64,000 nucleotides of DNA from an uncultured Parabacteroides sp. GTDB lineage: Bacteria; Bacteroidota; Bacteroidia; Bacteroidales; Tannerellaceae. The notes under the pieces were generated by a model that saw only the letters and a list, made by a program, of their open reading frames with translations, searched no databases and was not told the origin of the DNA. A program made the translations under genes and the position numbers. Where the stretch lies: positions 248,001 to 312,000 of the forward strand of contig NZ_CANTZW010000002.1 of assembly GCF_947855115.1 (NCBI RefSeq), in the 5' to 3' direction. Positions 18,310 through 27,666 of this stretch are shown here, piece after piece. How positions within the stretch are numbered: the stretch's first letter is position 1; each line of letters opens with the position of its first letter.

Positions 18310-19908
18310 TTATAAGGAGAATAACAATACCCGGTTGTCCGGATTTATCCATTCATTGATCAAGCTACGTATACCGTCGTATTCGGCAGGAGTGAATTGT
18401 TGTTTGTTCACTTCGATCGTACGTATCACCTCGATCGTATTTCCTTTCGGCGTGATCGTGCGGGTTACTTTACCGAAAGGCTTGTTTATCACTTGCTCTT
18501 TCGTAGAGGTCTGCAATTTCATGCCTTCGGCAGGAGTAACCGTGTATGTTACCTCTTCCCTGATCAAAGACGGAAGTTCGAATACATTGGAGCGTTTGCT
18601 GTTCAAGGTGCTCATACCCCAGCCGTCGATACCGCCTGTTATAGCCGGAAGGGTACAGATTGCGAATCCGTTTCGCGCCTGCTCTTTGGAGACGCTGACG
18701 GCCTTGTGCTCCTTGATGATCATAGGCTCGGCTTGCAAGGAGATGGGCGTACCATTCAGCGTGATTACTTTATCTAATTCCCCCCGGGCTGTTAAAACGG
18801 AAGGGGCTAGGCTGGTTGCAGAAAGGTATTTGTCTTTTCCTCCGAGAGTCGCTTTTACGGCTAGAGTCTTGATCGCGCTTAATCCGCAAGCGTTTATATC
18901 CAGGTTGCCGGGGTATACGGCAACAACTTCCGATTGGATGCCTGCGGCATTTAACAAGACATTCAGAAGCTGGGTCTTCTCGGCTAATGTACCGTAGGCA
19001 CTACGAAGGGCTTCATCGACGTTGCGGATAGAATAGCCCGTACAAGCAAGGGGGATGGCGCAATATCCCATGTTATTGACTACATGGTCTTGGATGGCCT
19101 TTACCTTTTCTTCATCATTGGTTGCCTTTTCCGTAATATAGGGACCGAACGTCTTGCTCTCGTAATTTCCGGAAGCGTTAAAACGCTTATTTAGCGTAGA
19201 TAATGCCTCCTTGTTGGAAGTATAGCTTGAAGCGATTAAACGGGGAACCCCATCTTGATTCTGAGGAAGAAAAGCCTCCCGTGAAGAGGCTGGCAGGTTA
19301 CGTAAAGTCCAGCTTACCTCTTTAACGCCATTCCGGGTGACTTGAGACGCTTTTACATTGCTACCCGATAATTGCCAAGTGAGCGGATTATTCTCTGGGA
19401 CGGAGATAGAGACTTTACATTCCTTTACGGGAGAGGTTTCTTGCAATCGCTCGTTGATATCTAAAGCCGGGTAATAGCCCGGTTTCGTGATAATGGAATA
19501 ATCTAGGTAAATCGTGGCCCCCAGTTCCAAGCCGGTGTGTACCACGACCATCTCCTTGAGCCGGTTATAGGCCGGGGCATTAGCGGCAAAGCGGGGTAAG
19601 ACTTCTACAAAGGCGTTATTGGGGGTCTTTACGATCGTTCCGTCTTTCTGCCTTGTATAAGATGAATGGATCTTCAGTGTTTGGAAATCTGGATTGTAGA
19701 CGATAAAACTCTCGCCATACGTGCTATTCATCGCTGTATGCGTGAAGAGCGTCAACTCCATGGAGGATCGATATTCTTGGCTACCATCGGCATGTAAGGT
19801 CCAAGCTTTCGATACTTTCCCGTACTCGGCCTCCGATGCGGCGAATGAAGTGGCCGTCATCGCTAACAAGCCTAGGAGAAGAAGCAGTTTATAGGTTATC
19901 TTATTCAT
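18310..19908 (-). CDS. DUF3857 protein with degenerate transglutaminase domain
   Basis: A 532-residue exported protein (signal peptide 1-23) with an N-terminal DUF3857 beta domain (about 30-235; note LELGATIYLDYSIITKPGYYP). A region shaped like the transglutaminase core follows (about 265-365). The catalytic cysteine position is E310 (GTLAEKTQLLNVLLNAAG) where the neighbouring paralogue has C340 (CGVCKDIAGTLIAFLRMAG). The following His-Asp pair is also missing (SAIKTLAVKATLGG). It is therefore probably not an enzyme. It lies 13 bases after its intact paralogue at the end of the operon, and the two may form a pair in the periplasm. Function unknown. Confidence 0.85.
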   Translation of the reverse strand: MNKITYKLLLLLGLLAMTATSFAASEAEYGKVSKAWTLHADGSQEYRSSMELTLFTHTAMNSTYGESFIVYNPDFQTLKIHSSYTRQKDGTIVKTPNNAFVEVLPRFAANAPAYNRLKEMVVVHTGLELGATIYLDYSIITKPGYYPALDINERLQETSPVKECKVSISVPENNPLTWQLSGSNVKASQVTRNGVKEVSWTLRNLPASSREAFLPQNQDGVPRLIASSYTSNKEALSTLNKRFNASGNYESKTFGPYITEKATNDEEKVKAIQDHVVNNMGYCAIPLACTGYSIRNVDEALRSAYGTLAEKTQLLNVLLNAAGIQSEVVAVYPGNLDINACGLSAIKTLAVKATLGGKDKYLSATSLAPSVLTARGELDKVITLNGTPISLQAEPMIIKEHKAVSVSKEQARNGFAICTLPAITGGIDGWGMSTLNSKRSNVFELPSLIREEVTYTVTPAEGMKLQTSTKEQVINKPFGKVTRTITPKGNTIEVIRTIEVNKQQFTPAEYDGIRSLINEWINPDNRVLLFSL

Positions 19909-19921
19909 TGTCTTTCTATTT

Positions 19922-21883
19922 TTATTTCTTGATAATCAAATAGTCGCCATAACTCTTATAGGCGTTCACGGCAGAACGGAAACCCTCCCAGTCGGCTGCG
20001 TTGTAAACGCGTTTCTTCAACGCCAATTTCTGGCGCAAGACGATGTTCCGGTCGTTTTCCTGTGACAGGGAGCCTTCGAAATCAGCCGCGTTACTTTGTA
20101 AGGCGTCATTCTTCGGGGCGTTCAAGAGAGTATAACCTTTGGGGAGACGGATGGTCTCGTCTTGCTCTACCAAACGGGAGCAAGCATCCTTGAATCCATA
20201 CGCACGTTTTTCCGGCTTCGTGTCGATACGCAAGAAACTTTTCACTTGGTTATAGAGATTGTTCATGACTAAGGGCTTGATAAGCATCTGGTCTCCGGCG
20301 ATGATCGCGTAATTCGGGATCTCGTAAGAGAACGTGATCTTGATCGGGGCCGCTTGGTAGTTCTTCGGGTTCTTACCGTAATCTACACGAAGTAATTTGG
20401 CGTTGGGGGATACGGCCAGTAATTGTTTCTCCATCGTGTTCTGCCAGTCGGATTGCCATCCGGTGGTGAAGATACGGCGGATATTACTGTCGGACTGTCC
20501 CTCGGCGGTGATCGTGAATTGTCCGCGGAGTGTACCTTTCTCGTCTAGGCGGTTATCGGCGTGGATACGGACGTAATGGTTTTCAGGAGCGGAGACAGGG
20601 GTTAAGCAGAGGTCGGAACCTTCGGGTACACCCGGAAGATAATTCTGCTGTTGCTCGGCGCTGCTCCATAATTCCCGGCAGAAAGGAACCCAAGTCGGGT
20701 CGAGAGGCATATACGTGCCGTTCGCCAGTTTTACCACCGCCACGCAATGGTTGAAATGGTCGGCGGGAATGCTTTCTACACGGCTTCCCGCCATGGTCAT
20801 CGCCGGGTAAGCCTCGAAGCCGGCCATGCGGAGGAAGGCGATCAATGTACCGGCGATATCCTTGCAGACACCGCAACGATCGGTATAATTCATCTTCAGG
20901 TTGTGGAGCGTGAATCCCTCGCCTTTACCCATCGAGATTCCGGAGTAACGGATGTTGTCGGCCACCCAATGGGTCAATACGGCTATCTTCTCCATTTCCG
21001 TCTTTTTGCCTTTGATCAGTTCATCTACTTTTTCCTGGGCTTCCGGAATCGCGGTAAAGCTTCCGTAATCCTCATTAACTTTATTGAACCAGAGGGATTT
21101 ATCTTCCCATCGGGGAGTGCTGGACATCATTAGTTTCGGAGCGGAATCGAATAGATCTACCATGTTCGGCTCTTTGGCGAAAGGAAGGATATCATCGGAG
21201 GAGAAAGTATACACTTTCCGTCCGTCCTCATACCGCATGGAAGAGGTACATTCGCCTTGGTAGAACTGGAATTGTAACTCTTTCTCCATTGGCATGGATA
21301 CCTGGTACACCTTGCGTACGGTAGGCTCGGAGGCCCAGAAGGGGACGATATCGTAAAACTGTCCTCGCATGGGAGGTATGAAACGTTCGTCATCGTCGCT
21401 TGCTGTCAGCAAGGCGTAAGTGAAGCCTTTTTTGGCGATCTCGTATTCCACGACATCTCCCGGTTGCAGGCGGCCCACTTCCAGCATGATCTGCCGGGCC
21501 CCCCAATAGATGGCACGTGCGGGGGCGGCGTAGTCGCAAGCTTGGGTCACGTCAAGATTGATCACGTCGCCATTCGCGCGATAGATCGTGGCGTAGCGGA
21601 ACTCGGCGTGTGCCGTCAGCGGGTCGTAATCGTATTTGATGATACGGTTGTCGACGGCCCCTTTGGGAGTCTGTACCTTAAAAGCCTTGCATACGGCAAA
21701 AGCTCCCGAGCCGGTAGGTTGTACCGTAACGGCGGTGCTGTCCAGCAAGGTGACGCAGTCGTAGCCTGCGTAAGCTCGCGATTTCTCCAAGGTAGGGTCT
21801 TGCGGGTATCGGCAAGAATCCTGCCCGTACATAGGCGATAAGGCCAATAGGGAGACCGCGGTGATTGTTAGAATCCTTTTCAT
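19922..21883 (-). CDS. DUF3857 + transglutaminase-like exported protein
   Basis: A 653-residue protein with a signal peptide (1-20), an N-terminal DUF3857 domain (about 35-265), and a transglutaminase-like cysteine protease fold. Residues C340 (DRCGVCKD), H379 (FNHCVAVV) and D395 (LDPTWV) form an intact Cys-His-Asp triad. A C-terminal beta-rich region follows. Characterised transglutaminase-like domains make or cut amide bonds; the substrate here is unknown. Its ATG is two bases after menE, so it is very likely cotranscribed with the menaquinone genes. The functional reason for that link is not evident. Confidence 0.87.
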   Translation of the reverse strand: MKRILTITAVSLLALSPMYGQDSCRYPQDPTLEKSRAYAGYDCVTLLDSTAVTVQPTGSGAFAVCKAFKVQTPKGAVDNRIIKYDYDPLTAHAEFRYATIYRANGDVINLDVTQACDYAAPARAIYWGARQIMLEVGRLQPGDVVEYEIAKKGFTYALLTASDDDERFIPPMRGQFYDIVPFWASEPTVRKVYQVSMPMEKELQFQFYQGECTSSMRYEDGRKVYTFSSDDILPFAKEPNMVDLFDSAPKLMMSSTPRWEDKSLWFNKVNEDYGSFTAIPEAQEKVDELIKGKKTEMEKIAVLTHWVADNIRYSGISMGKGEGFTLHNLKMNYTDRCGVCKDIAGTLIAFLRMAGFEAYPAMTMAGSRVESIPADHFNHCVAVVKLANGTYMPLDPTWVPFCRELWSSAEQQQNYLPGVPEGSDLCLTPVSAPENHYVRIHADNRLDEKGTLRGQFTITAEGQSDSNIRRIFTTGWQSDWQNTMEKQLLAVSPNAKLLRVDYGKNPKNYQAAPIKITFSYEIPNYAIIAGDQMLIKPLVMNNLYNQVKSFLRIDTKPEKRAYGFKDACSRLVEQDETIRLPKGYTLLNAPKNDALQSNAADFEGSLSQENDRNIVLRQKLALKKRVYNAADWEGFRSAVNAYKSYGDYLIIKK

Positions 21884-21885
21884 GT

Positions 21886-22872
21886 TTATAGTGTTTTTGT
21901 AATGATATTTTTCGCTAGTTTCCGGCAGGCGGCACGGTCGATCTTGCCACTTCCGGTTTGGGGGATGGCCTCTACCTTCAGGACGTATCGGGGCCGCTGG
22001 TACTTGGTCAATGTCTCAAACGCCCCGGAGGGCACTTCCCCTTGCCGTAGCAATACCAACGCCTCGCCCAACCGGGGATCGGGAACCGCGGTGATGGCAT
22101 AGGGGCGGTCGAGGTAGGGCCGTAACCGTTCTTCTACCTCCTCGATCTGTATCTTGATACCTCCGCTATTGATGATATTATCCTTCCTTCCGATTATGGC
22201 GAAACTCCCATCCGGCAGGATGCGGGCGACATCGTTTGTTGCCAATCGCTCATCGCAGACCAATGGGGCATCTATCACTAACGTATTGTCTGGAGACAAG
22301 GATAGCTTTACCGAGGGGAAAGGATGGTAATAAGGCGAGGCTTCCGGTCCGTTTAACCGGCGCAGGGCGATGTGAGACAGCGTCTCCGTCATCCCATAGG
22401 TGGAATAAACCGTGTTAGGCATCTGCCGGATCTCCTGTTCCAAGGCTGTGTCGATCGCCCCGCCGCCGATAATCAGTATATCCGTTAGTTCCAGCCGTTT
22501 ACGTTCCTCGGGTACTCGCAACGTATTGTAGACCTGCAAGGGGATCATGGCTGCAAAGCGCAAAGGCGTGTCTCCCCAATCTGCCAACGGGTGTCCGGAA
22601 GGCTCACGTACTATCAGGTCCAGACCAGCGTATAGGGAGCGTACTACCATCATCTTTCCGGCTATATAGCGCAGGGGCATACATAACAAGGCCTTGTCAC
22701 CTTTCTTGAGCCCCAGATAATCGCAGGTAAGCCGGGCGCTGTTCAGCATCTGTTCTTTGCGTACTCGTATCCGCTTGGGCGTACCGGTCGAACCGGAAGT
22801 CTGAACTTCCAAAAAAGGGGATGGATCGTGCCATTCTGCCAAAAACGCCTGTAAATCTTCTTGTATCGGCAT
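21886..22872 (-). CDS. menE: o-Succinylbenzoate-CoA ligase
   Basis: This adenylate-forming enzyme activates o-succinylbenzoate with ATP and CoA in menaquinone synthesis. At 328 residues it is shorter than the E. coli enzyme (about 450), as is usual in Bacteroidetes where the N-terminal part is reduced. The P-loop TSGSTGTPK is near residues 24-32, followed by STYGMTETLSHIA (A5) and IIGRKDNIINSGG (A7/A8 hinge, the GRxDxxINSGG type). The catalytic lysine region is QTGSGKIDR near the end. It follows menC with a three-base gap and begins the tail of the men operon. Confidence 0.93.
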   Translation of the reverse strand: MPIQEDLQAFLAEWHDPSPFLEVQTSGSTGTPKRIRVRKEQMLNSARLTCDYLGLKKGDKALLCMPLRYIAGKMMVVRSLYAGLDLIVREPSGHPLADWGDTPLRFAAMIPLQVYNTLRVPEERKRLELTDILIIGGGAIDTALEQEIRQMPNTVYSTYGMTETLSHIALRRLNGPEASPYYHPFPSVKLSLSPDNTLVIDAPLVCDERLATNDVARILPDGSFAIIGRKDNIINSGGIKIQIEEVEERLRPYLDRPYAITAVPDPRLGEALVLLRQGEVPSGAFETLTKYQRPRYVLKVEAIPQTGSGKIDRAACRKLAKNIITKTL

Positions 22873-22875
22873 AGG

Positions 22876-23928
22876 TCAAAAGTCGTTGATGAACCAGATG
22901 GTGTCTCCTTTTCGCCGGATCAACTTACGCTCATCGTCCTTGAAAATCTCGCCTGTGCCCAAGCCTTGCGGTAACGGGTTACCTAGCGTGGCGCACCATT
23001 GGGCGATAGCGTTCAGCCCGATTTGCGATTCCAGGGCAGACGTTACCCACCATTTCGGCTGTTCAGGGGTACTCCCTAGAATATCTTCCGACAAACGGAT
23101 CCATTCCGTACATCCGGCGATACCTCCGTGAAGGGAGGGCTTTAATATGATGTATTGAGGACGGATGGTTTCCAGTAACCGCCTTTTCTCGTCGGGAGCG
23201 TTACAACCGATTAATTCCTCGTCGAGAGCGATGGGAAGAGGTGTTTCCGCCGCGAGGCGTGCCATCTCGTCCCATTGCCCGGCACGGATAGGTTGCTCGA
23301 TGGAATGCAAGTCCATCTCGGCCAGTCGTTTCAGTTTATCCATCGCCTCCGCAGGGGCAAAAGCGCCGTTGGCATCTACCCGAAGTTCTATTTCCCTGGC
23401 AGAGAAATGAGCGCGGATATGTTTTAATAAAGACAATTCCCGGTCGAAATCGATCGCGCCGATTTTCAGTTTGACGCAACGGAAACCTTCCCGCATCTTT
23501 TCTTCTACTTGTTCCAGCATGTATTTATAATCCCCCATCCAGATCAGTCCGTTAATAGGGATGCCTACCTTACCTTGGGAGAATGGCGTATCATAATGCC
23601 GCCAACCTCCCTGCTGATAATGGCGCATGGCTGTCTCCAGCCCGAATAGGATGGAGGGGTATTGGCGTAAAGATTCGGTGTCAACGTATCCCTTCTGTTC
23701 CAAATCAAGACAGGCCTTGGCTAATACGGTTTCGTAATCCACTCCATAGTCGCGACTGAGATCCGGCAGGGGGGCGCATTCCCCGATGCCAAAGACCGAA
23801 GGCTCGTCTTCCTTGCGGATTCGTATCTCCCACAATTTCCGGGTCGTATAAACTCCTCGTGAGGTTCCCGCCGGTCGCTTGAAAGTCAAGCACCGGGGAA
23901 CCACCTCTGTTTTATAATGTCCTTTCAT
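22876..23928 (-). CDS. menC: o-Succinylbenzoate synthase
   Basis: This enolase-superfamily dehydratase converts SHCHC to o-succinylbenzoate. It has 350 residues, with the capping domain at 1-110 and the barrel afterwards. The catalytic lysine pair is in VKLKIGAIDFD (KxK). Metal ligands lie in LRVDANGAF (D), MDLHSIEQPI (E) and PLPIALDEELIG (D/E), and the second lysine is in QYIILKPSLHGG. It is placed between menB and menE; the short gaps support one transcript. No menH gene is present in the window, so that step must be encoded elsewhere or occur spontaneously. Confidence 0.93.
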   Translation of the reverse strand: MKGHYKTEVVPRCLTFKRPAGTSRGVYTTRKLWEIRIRKEDEPSVFGIGECAPLPDLSRDYGVDYETVLAKACLDLEQKGYVDTESLRQYPSILFGLETAMRHYQQGGWRHYDTPFSQGKVGIPINGLIWMGDYKYMLEQVEEKMREGFRCVKLKIGAIDFDRELSLLKHIRAHFSAREIELRVDANGAFAPAEAMDKLKRLAEMDLHSIEQPIRAGQWDEMARLAAETPLPIALDEELIGCNAPDEKRRLLETIRPQYIILKPSLHGGIAGCTEWIRLSEDILGSTPEQPKWWVTSALESQIGLNAIAQWCATLGNPLPQGLGTGEIFKDDERKLIRRKGDTIWFINDF

Positions 23929-23953
23929 AAGGTAACTGTCACTTATCGACTAA

Positions 23954-24778
23954 CTATGGGAATTTCGGGTAATCCTCGAAACGCGGACGGCGTTTCTCCA
24001 AAAATGCTTTGCCACCTTCCTGCGCTTCATCGGTCATATAGTAAAGCATGGTAGCGTCTCCGGCTAATTCTTGTATACCGGCCTGCCCGTCCAGTTCGGC
24101 GTTCAAGCCCGCCTTGATCATGCGCAGGGCTAACGGGCTAAGCAACATCATCTCCTCGGCCCATTGAACATACTCGTCCTCTAGCTTATCCAAGGGGACT
24201 ACCTTATTTACCAATCCCATTTCTAAAGCCTCTTGCGCGTTATATTTGCGGCACAAGAACCAGATCTCGCGAGCCTTTTTCTGCCCGACCACACGGGCGA
24301 GGTAAGAAGAGCCGAACCCGGCATCGAAACTACCTACGCGAGGACCAGTCTGTCCGAAGATAGCGTTCTCGGAAGCGATCGTAAGGTCGCAAACCACGTG
24401 CAATACGTGTCCACCGCCGATAGCGAAACCATTCACGGCCGCTATAACGGGTTTCGGGAGAGAACGGATCTGCTTTTGTACGTCCAATACGTTCAAGCGA
24501 GGCACGCCGTCTTTACCCACGTAACCACCGCGTCCTTTCACGTTCATATCGCCTCCTGCGCAGAATGCCGTGTCTCCGGCTCCTGTCAGTACGACCACGT
24601 TAATGTCCGGCCGTTCCCGGCAGATGTAAAAGGCGTCGCTCATCTCCGTGGTTGTAGTAGGGGTAAAAGCGTTGCGATACCGTTCACGGTTTATCGTGAT
24701 GCGGGCGATGCCGTTGTAGAAATCAAATAAGATCTCCTCGTATTCCTTGATGGTTGTCCATTCTCTTTTCGTTTCCAT
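23954..24778 (-). CDS. menB: 1,4-Dihydroxy-2-naphthoyl-CoA synthase
   Basis: A 274-residue crotonase-fold enzyme that closes the second ring of the naphthoquinone from o-succinylbenzoyl-CoA. The oxyanion hole region is [21 protein letters not shown] (split around residues 66-86) and [19 protein letters not shown] (about 114-132). [21 protein letters not shown] is the MenB signature that separates it from ordinary enoyl-CoA hydratases. Length matches the 270-285 residues of the family. It lies three bases from menD and 25 bases upstream of menC. Confidence 0.96.
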   Translation of the reverse strand: METKREWTTIKEYEEILFDFYNGIARITINRERYRNAFTPTTTTEMSDAFYICRERPDINVVVLTGAGDTAFCAGGDMNVKGRGGYVGKDGVPRLNVLDVQKQIRSLPKPVIAAVNGFAIGGGHVLHVVCDLTIASENAIFGQTGPRVGSFDAGFGSSYLARVVGQKKAREIWFLCRKYNAQEALEMGLVNKVVPLDKLEDEYVQWAEEMMLLSPLALRMIKAGLNAELDGQAGIQELAGDATMLYYMTDEAQEGGKAFLEKRRPRFEDYPKFP

Positions 24779-24781
24779 ATA

Positions 24782-26470
24782 TTATATGTTTTGTGATTGG
24801 GATGAATTTTTTAGTTGATGATAGTATTCCTTGAGCAATCGCACATCTTCCGCTTTGTCCGTGAAGACCTCCATGAATAGGGGTTGTTCGCTTGGTTGCT
24901 CCGTCTGGGTAAAGGCACTCATCGCCGTTGCCAATTCCTCGGCGTTATGGACGGCGGTGTAAATGAATCCTCTTTCCGCGGCCCATCCCTCCGCTGAGGT
25001 CTGGTGGGAGGCGGTGACGTAACGGTGCGTACGCTCGTTCATCTTAAATCCCGGCAAGGCTTGGAAGATCTCGCCACCTCCATTGTTCAAGAGCAGGATG
25101 CGGAGGTTGTTATGCAAGTTGCCGTTCCACAACGCGTTCATGTCATAGAAGAAACTAAGATCGCCGATAACGATAAAGTTTAGTTTTTGCGAGGCCGAGG
25201 CGTATCCGATGGCCGTAGACAAGGAACCTTCGATTCCGCTCGTACCCCGGTTGCAACAAACCTCTACCGTGTCGGGTACGGTGTACAATTGGGCGTAGCG
25301 TACGGTGGAGCTATTTCCCAGATGCAAGGCCGATTCAGCCGGAAGCGAGCGTATCAAACCGCCGATCGCCGCCATCTCGGAATAAGCGAATTCCGGTTCC
25401 GGCAGGTTCCGGGATTTGTATTCCCAAGTCTTCGGATATTCAATCTGCCTATTCTCCAGCATATAAGCGATTTTCTCCAGAAATTCGAATGGGTCTATCT
25501 CGATCACCGTGGTCAGGCTACCGAATAAATCCGCTACCTCCCCATCCAATGAGACGTGCCAATGCTCCTTGGGTGGATACTTCCGTAAAAACTCTTTCAA
25601 CCGCTTGGAGACGACATGGCCGCCGTAGGTGATTACGAGTTCGGGAACCAGCCTCTCTTTTTCCTCCTCGGGGGTGGCGTACAGGATCGCGTCGAAATTC
25701 TTGATAGGCAATCCCGGTACGATACGGTTACCGATGTGCTCGGAGAGCCAGGTGAAATGTTTGTATAATAGCTTACATATTTTTTTCTCGAAGAGATAGA
25801 TCAAGCTCATTTGCCCCGCTATCATCATCCGCTTGCTATATTTGTTCAAGCGTTCGATCAGATCGTCATATTTCCGGTCGTACACGTTCAGGCCTTGATA
25901 ACGGGTGATTACCCGTACCTTCGGCAATTCGGGGGTCGTGAATTGGAATAAAGGCTCGGAGATCGGAACGTTGATATGTACCGGTCCTTTGCCGTGATGG
26001 TTTAGTTCCAACAGGGCCTCGTTGATCAATCGATTGCAATACCATTCATCTTGATCCGTATGTATTTCCGGCAGTTGCACCGATTTCTTCACCAGCGGGC
26101 CGAATACTCCGGGTTGCGGCAAGGTCTGTCCGTCCATTTGCCCGATCCATGCGGCGGGACGGTCGGCAGATATCACGACAAGCGGAACTTTCTGATAGAA
26201 AGCCTCCGCTACCGCCGGATGTATATTCAGCAAGGCCGAACCCGAGGTACAGCAAACAGCCGCCGGCTTACCTCCGTGCAACGCTAGCCCTACGGCAAAG
26301 AATCCCGCGCTTCGCTCATCCGTCACGGAATGGCAATTGAAGAACGAATGGTTTGCCAATGTATGGACAATCGGAGAGTTCCGGCTTCCCGGGCACAGCA
26401 CGATATTACTTACGCCGTGCTCTATCAGCAAGGCTACCAATTGAAGGATGTTCTTTTTATCGCTATACAT
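24782..26470 (-). CDS. menD: SEPHCHC synthase (2-succinyl-5-enolpyruvyl-6-hydroxy-3-cyclohexene-1-carboxylate synthase)
   Basis: This thiamine-diphosphate enzyme joins 2-oxoglutarate to isochorismate. It has 562 residues in three alpha/beta domains. The PYR domain carries [11 protein letters not shown] and the catalytic glutamate region [13 protein letters not shown]. The C-terminal PP domain holds [16 protein letters not shown] and the thiamine motif [30 protein letters not shown]. The gene follows menF with a 14-base gap. Identification is firm from motif order and operon context. Confidence 0.96.
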   Translation of the reverse strand: MYSDKKNILQLVALLIEHGVSNIVLCPGSRNSPIVHTLANHSFFNCHSVTDERSAGFFAVGLALHGGKPAAVCCTSGSALLNIHPAVAEAFYQKVPLVVISADRPAAWIGQMDGQTLPQPGVFGPLVKKSVQLPEIHTDQDEWYCNRLINEALLELNHHGKGPVHINVPISEPLFQFTTPELPKVRVITRYQGLNVYDRKYDDLIERLNKYSKRMMIAGQMSLIYLFEKKICKLLYKHFTWLSEHIGNRIVPGLPIKNFDAILYATPEEEKERLVPELVITYGGHVVSKRLKEFLRKYPPKEHWHVSLDGEVADLFGSLTTVIEIDPFEFLEKIAYMLENRQIEYPKTWEYKSRNLPEPEFAYSEMAAIGGLIRSLPAESALHLGNSSTVRYAQLYTVPDTVEVCCNRGTSGIEGSLSTAIGYASASQKLNFIVIGDLSFFYDMNALWNGNLHNNLRILLLNNGGGEIFQALPGFKMNERTHRYVTASHQTSAEGWAAERGFIYTAVHNAEELATAMSAFTQTEQPSEQPLFMEVFTDKAEDVRLLKEYYHQLKNSSQSQNI

Positions 26471-26484
26471 AATATATACAATGT

Positions 26485-27666
26485 TTAAATGGTATCAATC
26501 CAAAGGCTTGTAGTCCGTAATGAAGTATCATGAAGTAACCGTCGCATCGTATCTAATTTATCCTCGGTCTCCTGCCATTCATCCTCAAGCCGCGAGGCAG
26601 CCAAAAGACCGCCGCCGGCATACAGCGTAAAGGTTTGGGGGAGGATATTCATGCAACGGAGGTTTACGTACAGATCTGTTTTGCCTTTGGGATCCAGCCA
26701 ACCGATGAAACCGGAATAATAGCTACGGTCGTACCCCTCATTCTCGATGATGAAATGATAAGCCTCCTCCTTGGGAAGACCGCAAACGGCGGGAGTAGGG
26801 TGCAGTAGTTGAAGCACATCACCCAGCTTCTCGGAATCCGGCAAGGAGAAGAAGAAATCGCTTTTCAAATGGGAAACCTCTCCGGCCCGGGCCGAATAAG
26901 GCCCCTTCTCCTCGGGGGTAATCCCCAAGGTGGATAACTGGCGGCGTATGTAAGAGGCGACCAATTGCTGCTCTCTCCAATTCTTATGGTCCCAGCTTTT
27001 CGGTAATTTCCCGTCTCGTAAAGATTGGGTTCCGGCCAGGGCTACCGTTTGCCAGTCGCCTTTCTCGCCGGATAACAAGATTTCCGGTGTCCCACCCATC
27101 CAGGTCCCGGTTTCCGGGGTATGGCAGAGGTAGACATAGGAACGGATATATCGCTCTACCGCGGCGAGAAATGCCTTACCGGGCGAGAAAGAGGGATCTT
27201 TCCGGATCGTTTTGCTACGGGATAGGACTAACTTATCTTGACTTCCTTTCAGCAAAGGGTTGGTAAACAGGGAGAAACGGTATGCATATCGTTCCTTCTC
27301 CTCGGATTCGGAAGGGATTTCGATTTCATTCGAAGGGATTTCGTTTTTCTCTCGAGAGAAATCTCCGATGGATTCGGACGGAATCTCAAAGCAATCCGGC
27401 TGGATTAAAACGATAGGTCGCTCCGCTGTCACCTGAAACGGAGCGATTACAAAACCGCTCCGTTCATTTAAATCTTTTATGTCGTATAATAAGCAAGGAG
27501 AGCCGACACTTTGCATCCTAAAGTGAAGTTTTTCCTCACCGGGAATACGCCAGATAGCGAAACTCCGGCCTTGCTCGATCAACGTGTCTATTATCAATGA
27601 GTAATGAGCGGAGAATGACGGATGGTGCCATTCTTCATTACTCATTGAACAAAGTTCATTTTTCAT
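26485..27666 (-). CDS. menF: Isochorismate synthase
   Basis: This enzyme converts chorismate to isochorismate, the first committed step of menaquinone synthesis. The chorismate-binding fold is recognisable from residue 150 onward: [35 protein letters not shown], and [11 protein letters not shown]. The protein has 393 residues. Its first 22 or so codons are made by a short palindromic repeat (27594-27648), so the annotated N-terminus is probably an acquired extension. Residues 94-121 contain an [19 protein letters not shown] triplication absent from the general family. The ATG overlaps the preceding stop as ATGA (27663-27666). Confidence 0.92.
   Translation of the reverse strand: MKNELCSMSNEEWHHPSFSAHYSLIIDTLIEQGRSFAIWRIPGEEKLHFRMQSVGSPCLLYDIKDLNERSGFVIAPFQVTAERPIVLIQPDCFEIPSESIGDFSREKNEIPSNEIEIPSESEEKERYAYRFSLFTNPLLKGSQDKLVLSRSKTIRKDPSFSPGKAFLAAVERYIRSYVYLCHTPETGTWMGGTPEILLSGEKGDWQTVALAGTQSLRDGKLPKSWDHKNWREQQLVASYIRRQLSTLGITPEEKGPYSARAGEVSHLKSDFFFSLPDSEKLGDVLQLLHPTPAVCGLPKEEAYHFIIENEGYDRSYYSGFIGWLDPKGKTDLYVNLRCMNILPQTFTLYAGGGLLAASRLEDEWQETEDKLDTMRRLLHDTSLRTTSLWIDTI
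27594..27648. repeat. Short palindromic repeat inside the menF start
   Basis: Perfect 14-bp arms (27594-27607 and 27635-27648, core AATGAGTAATGA) with an inner GAATG/CATTC pair (27613-27617 and 27629-27633) form a strong cruciform or RNA stem. It covers codons 7 to about 25 of menF. Palindromes built on ATTACTCATT are frequent between Bacteroidales genes. Confidence 0.75.
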
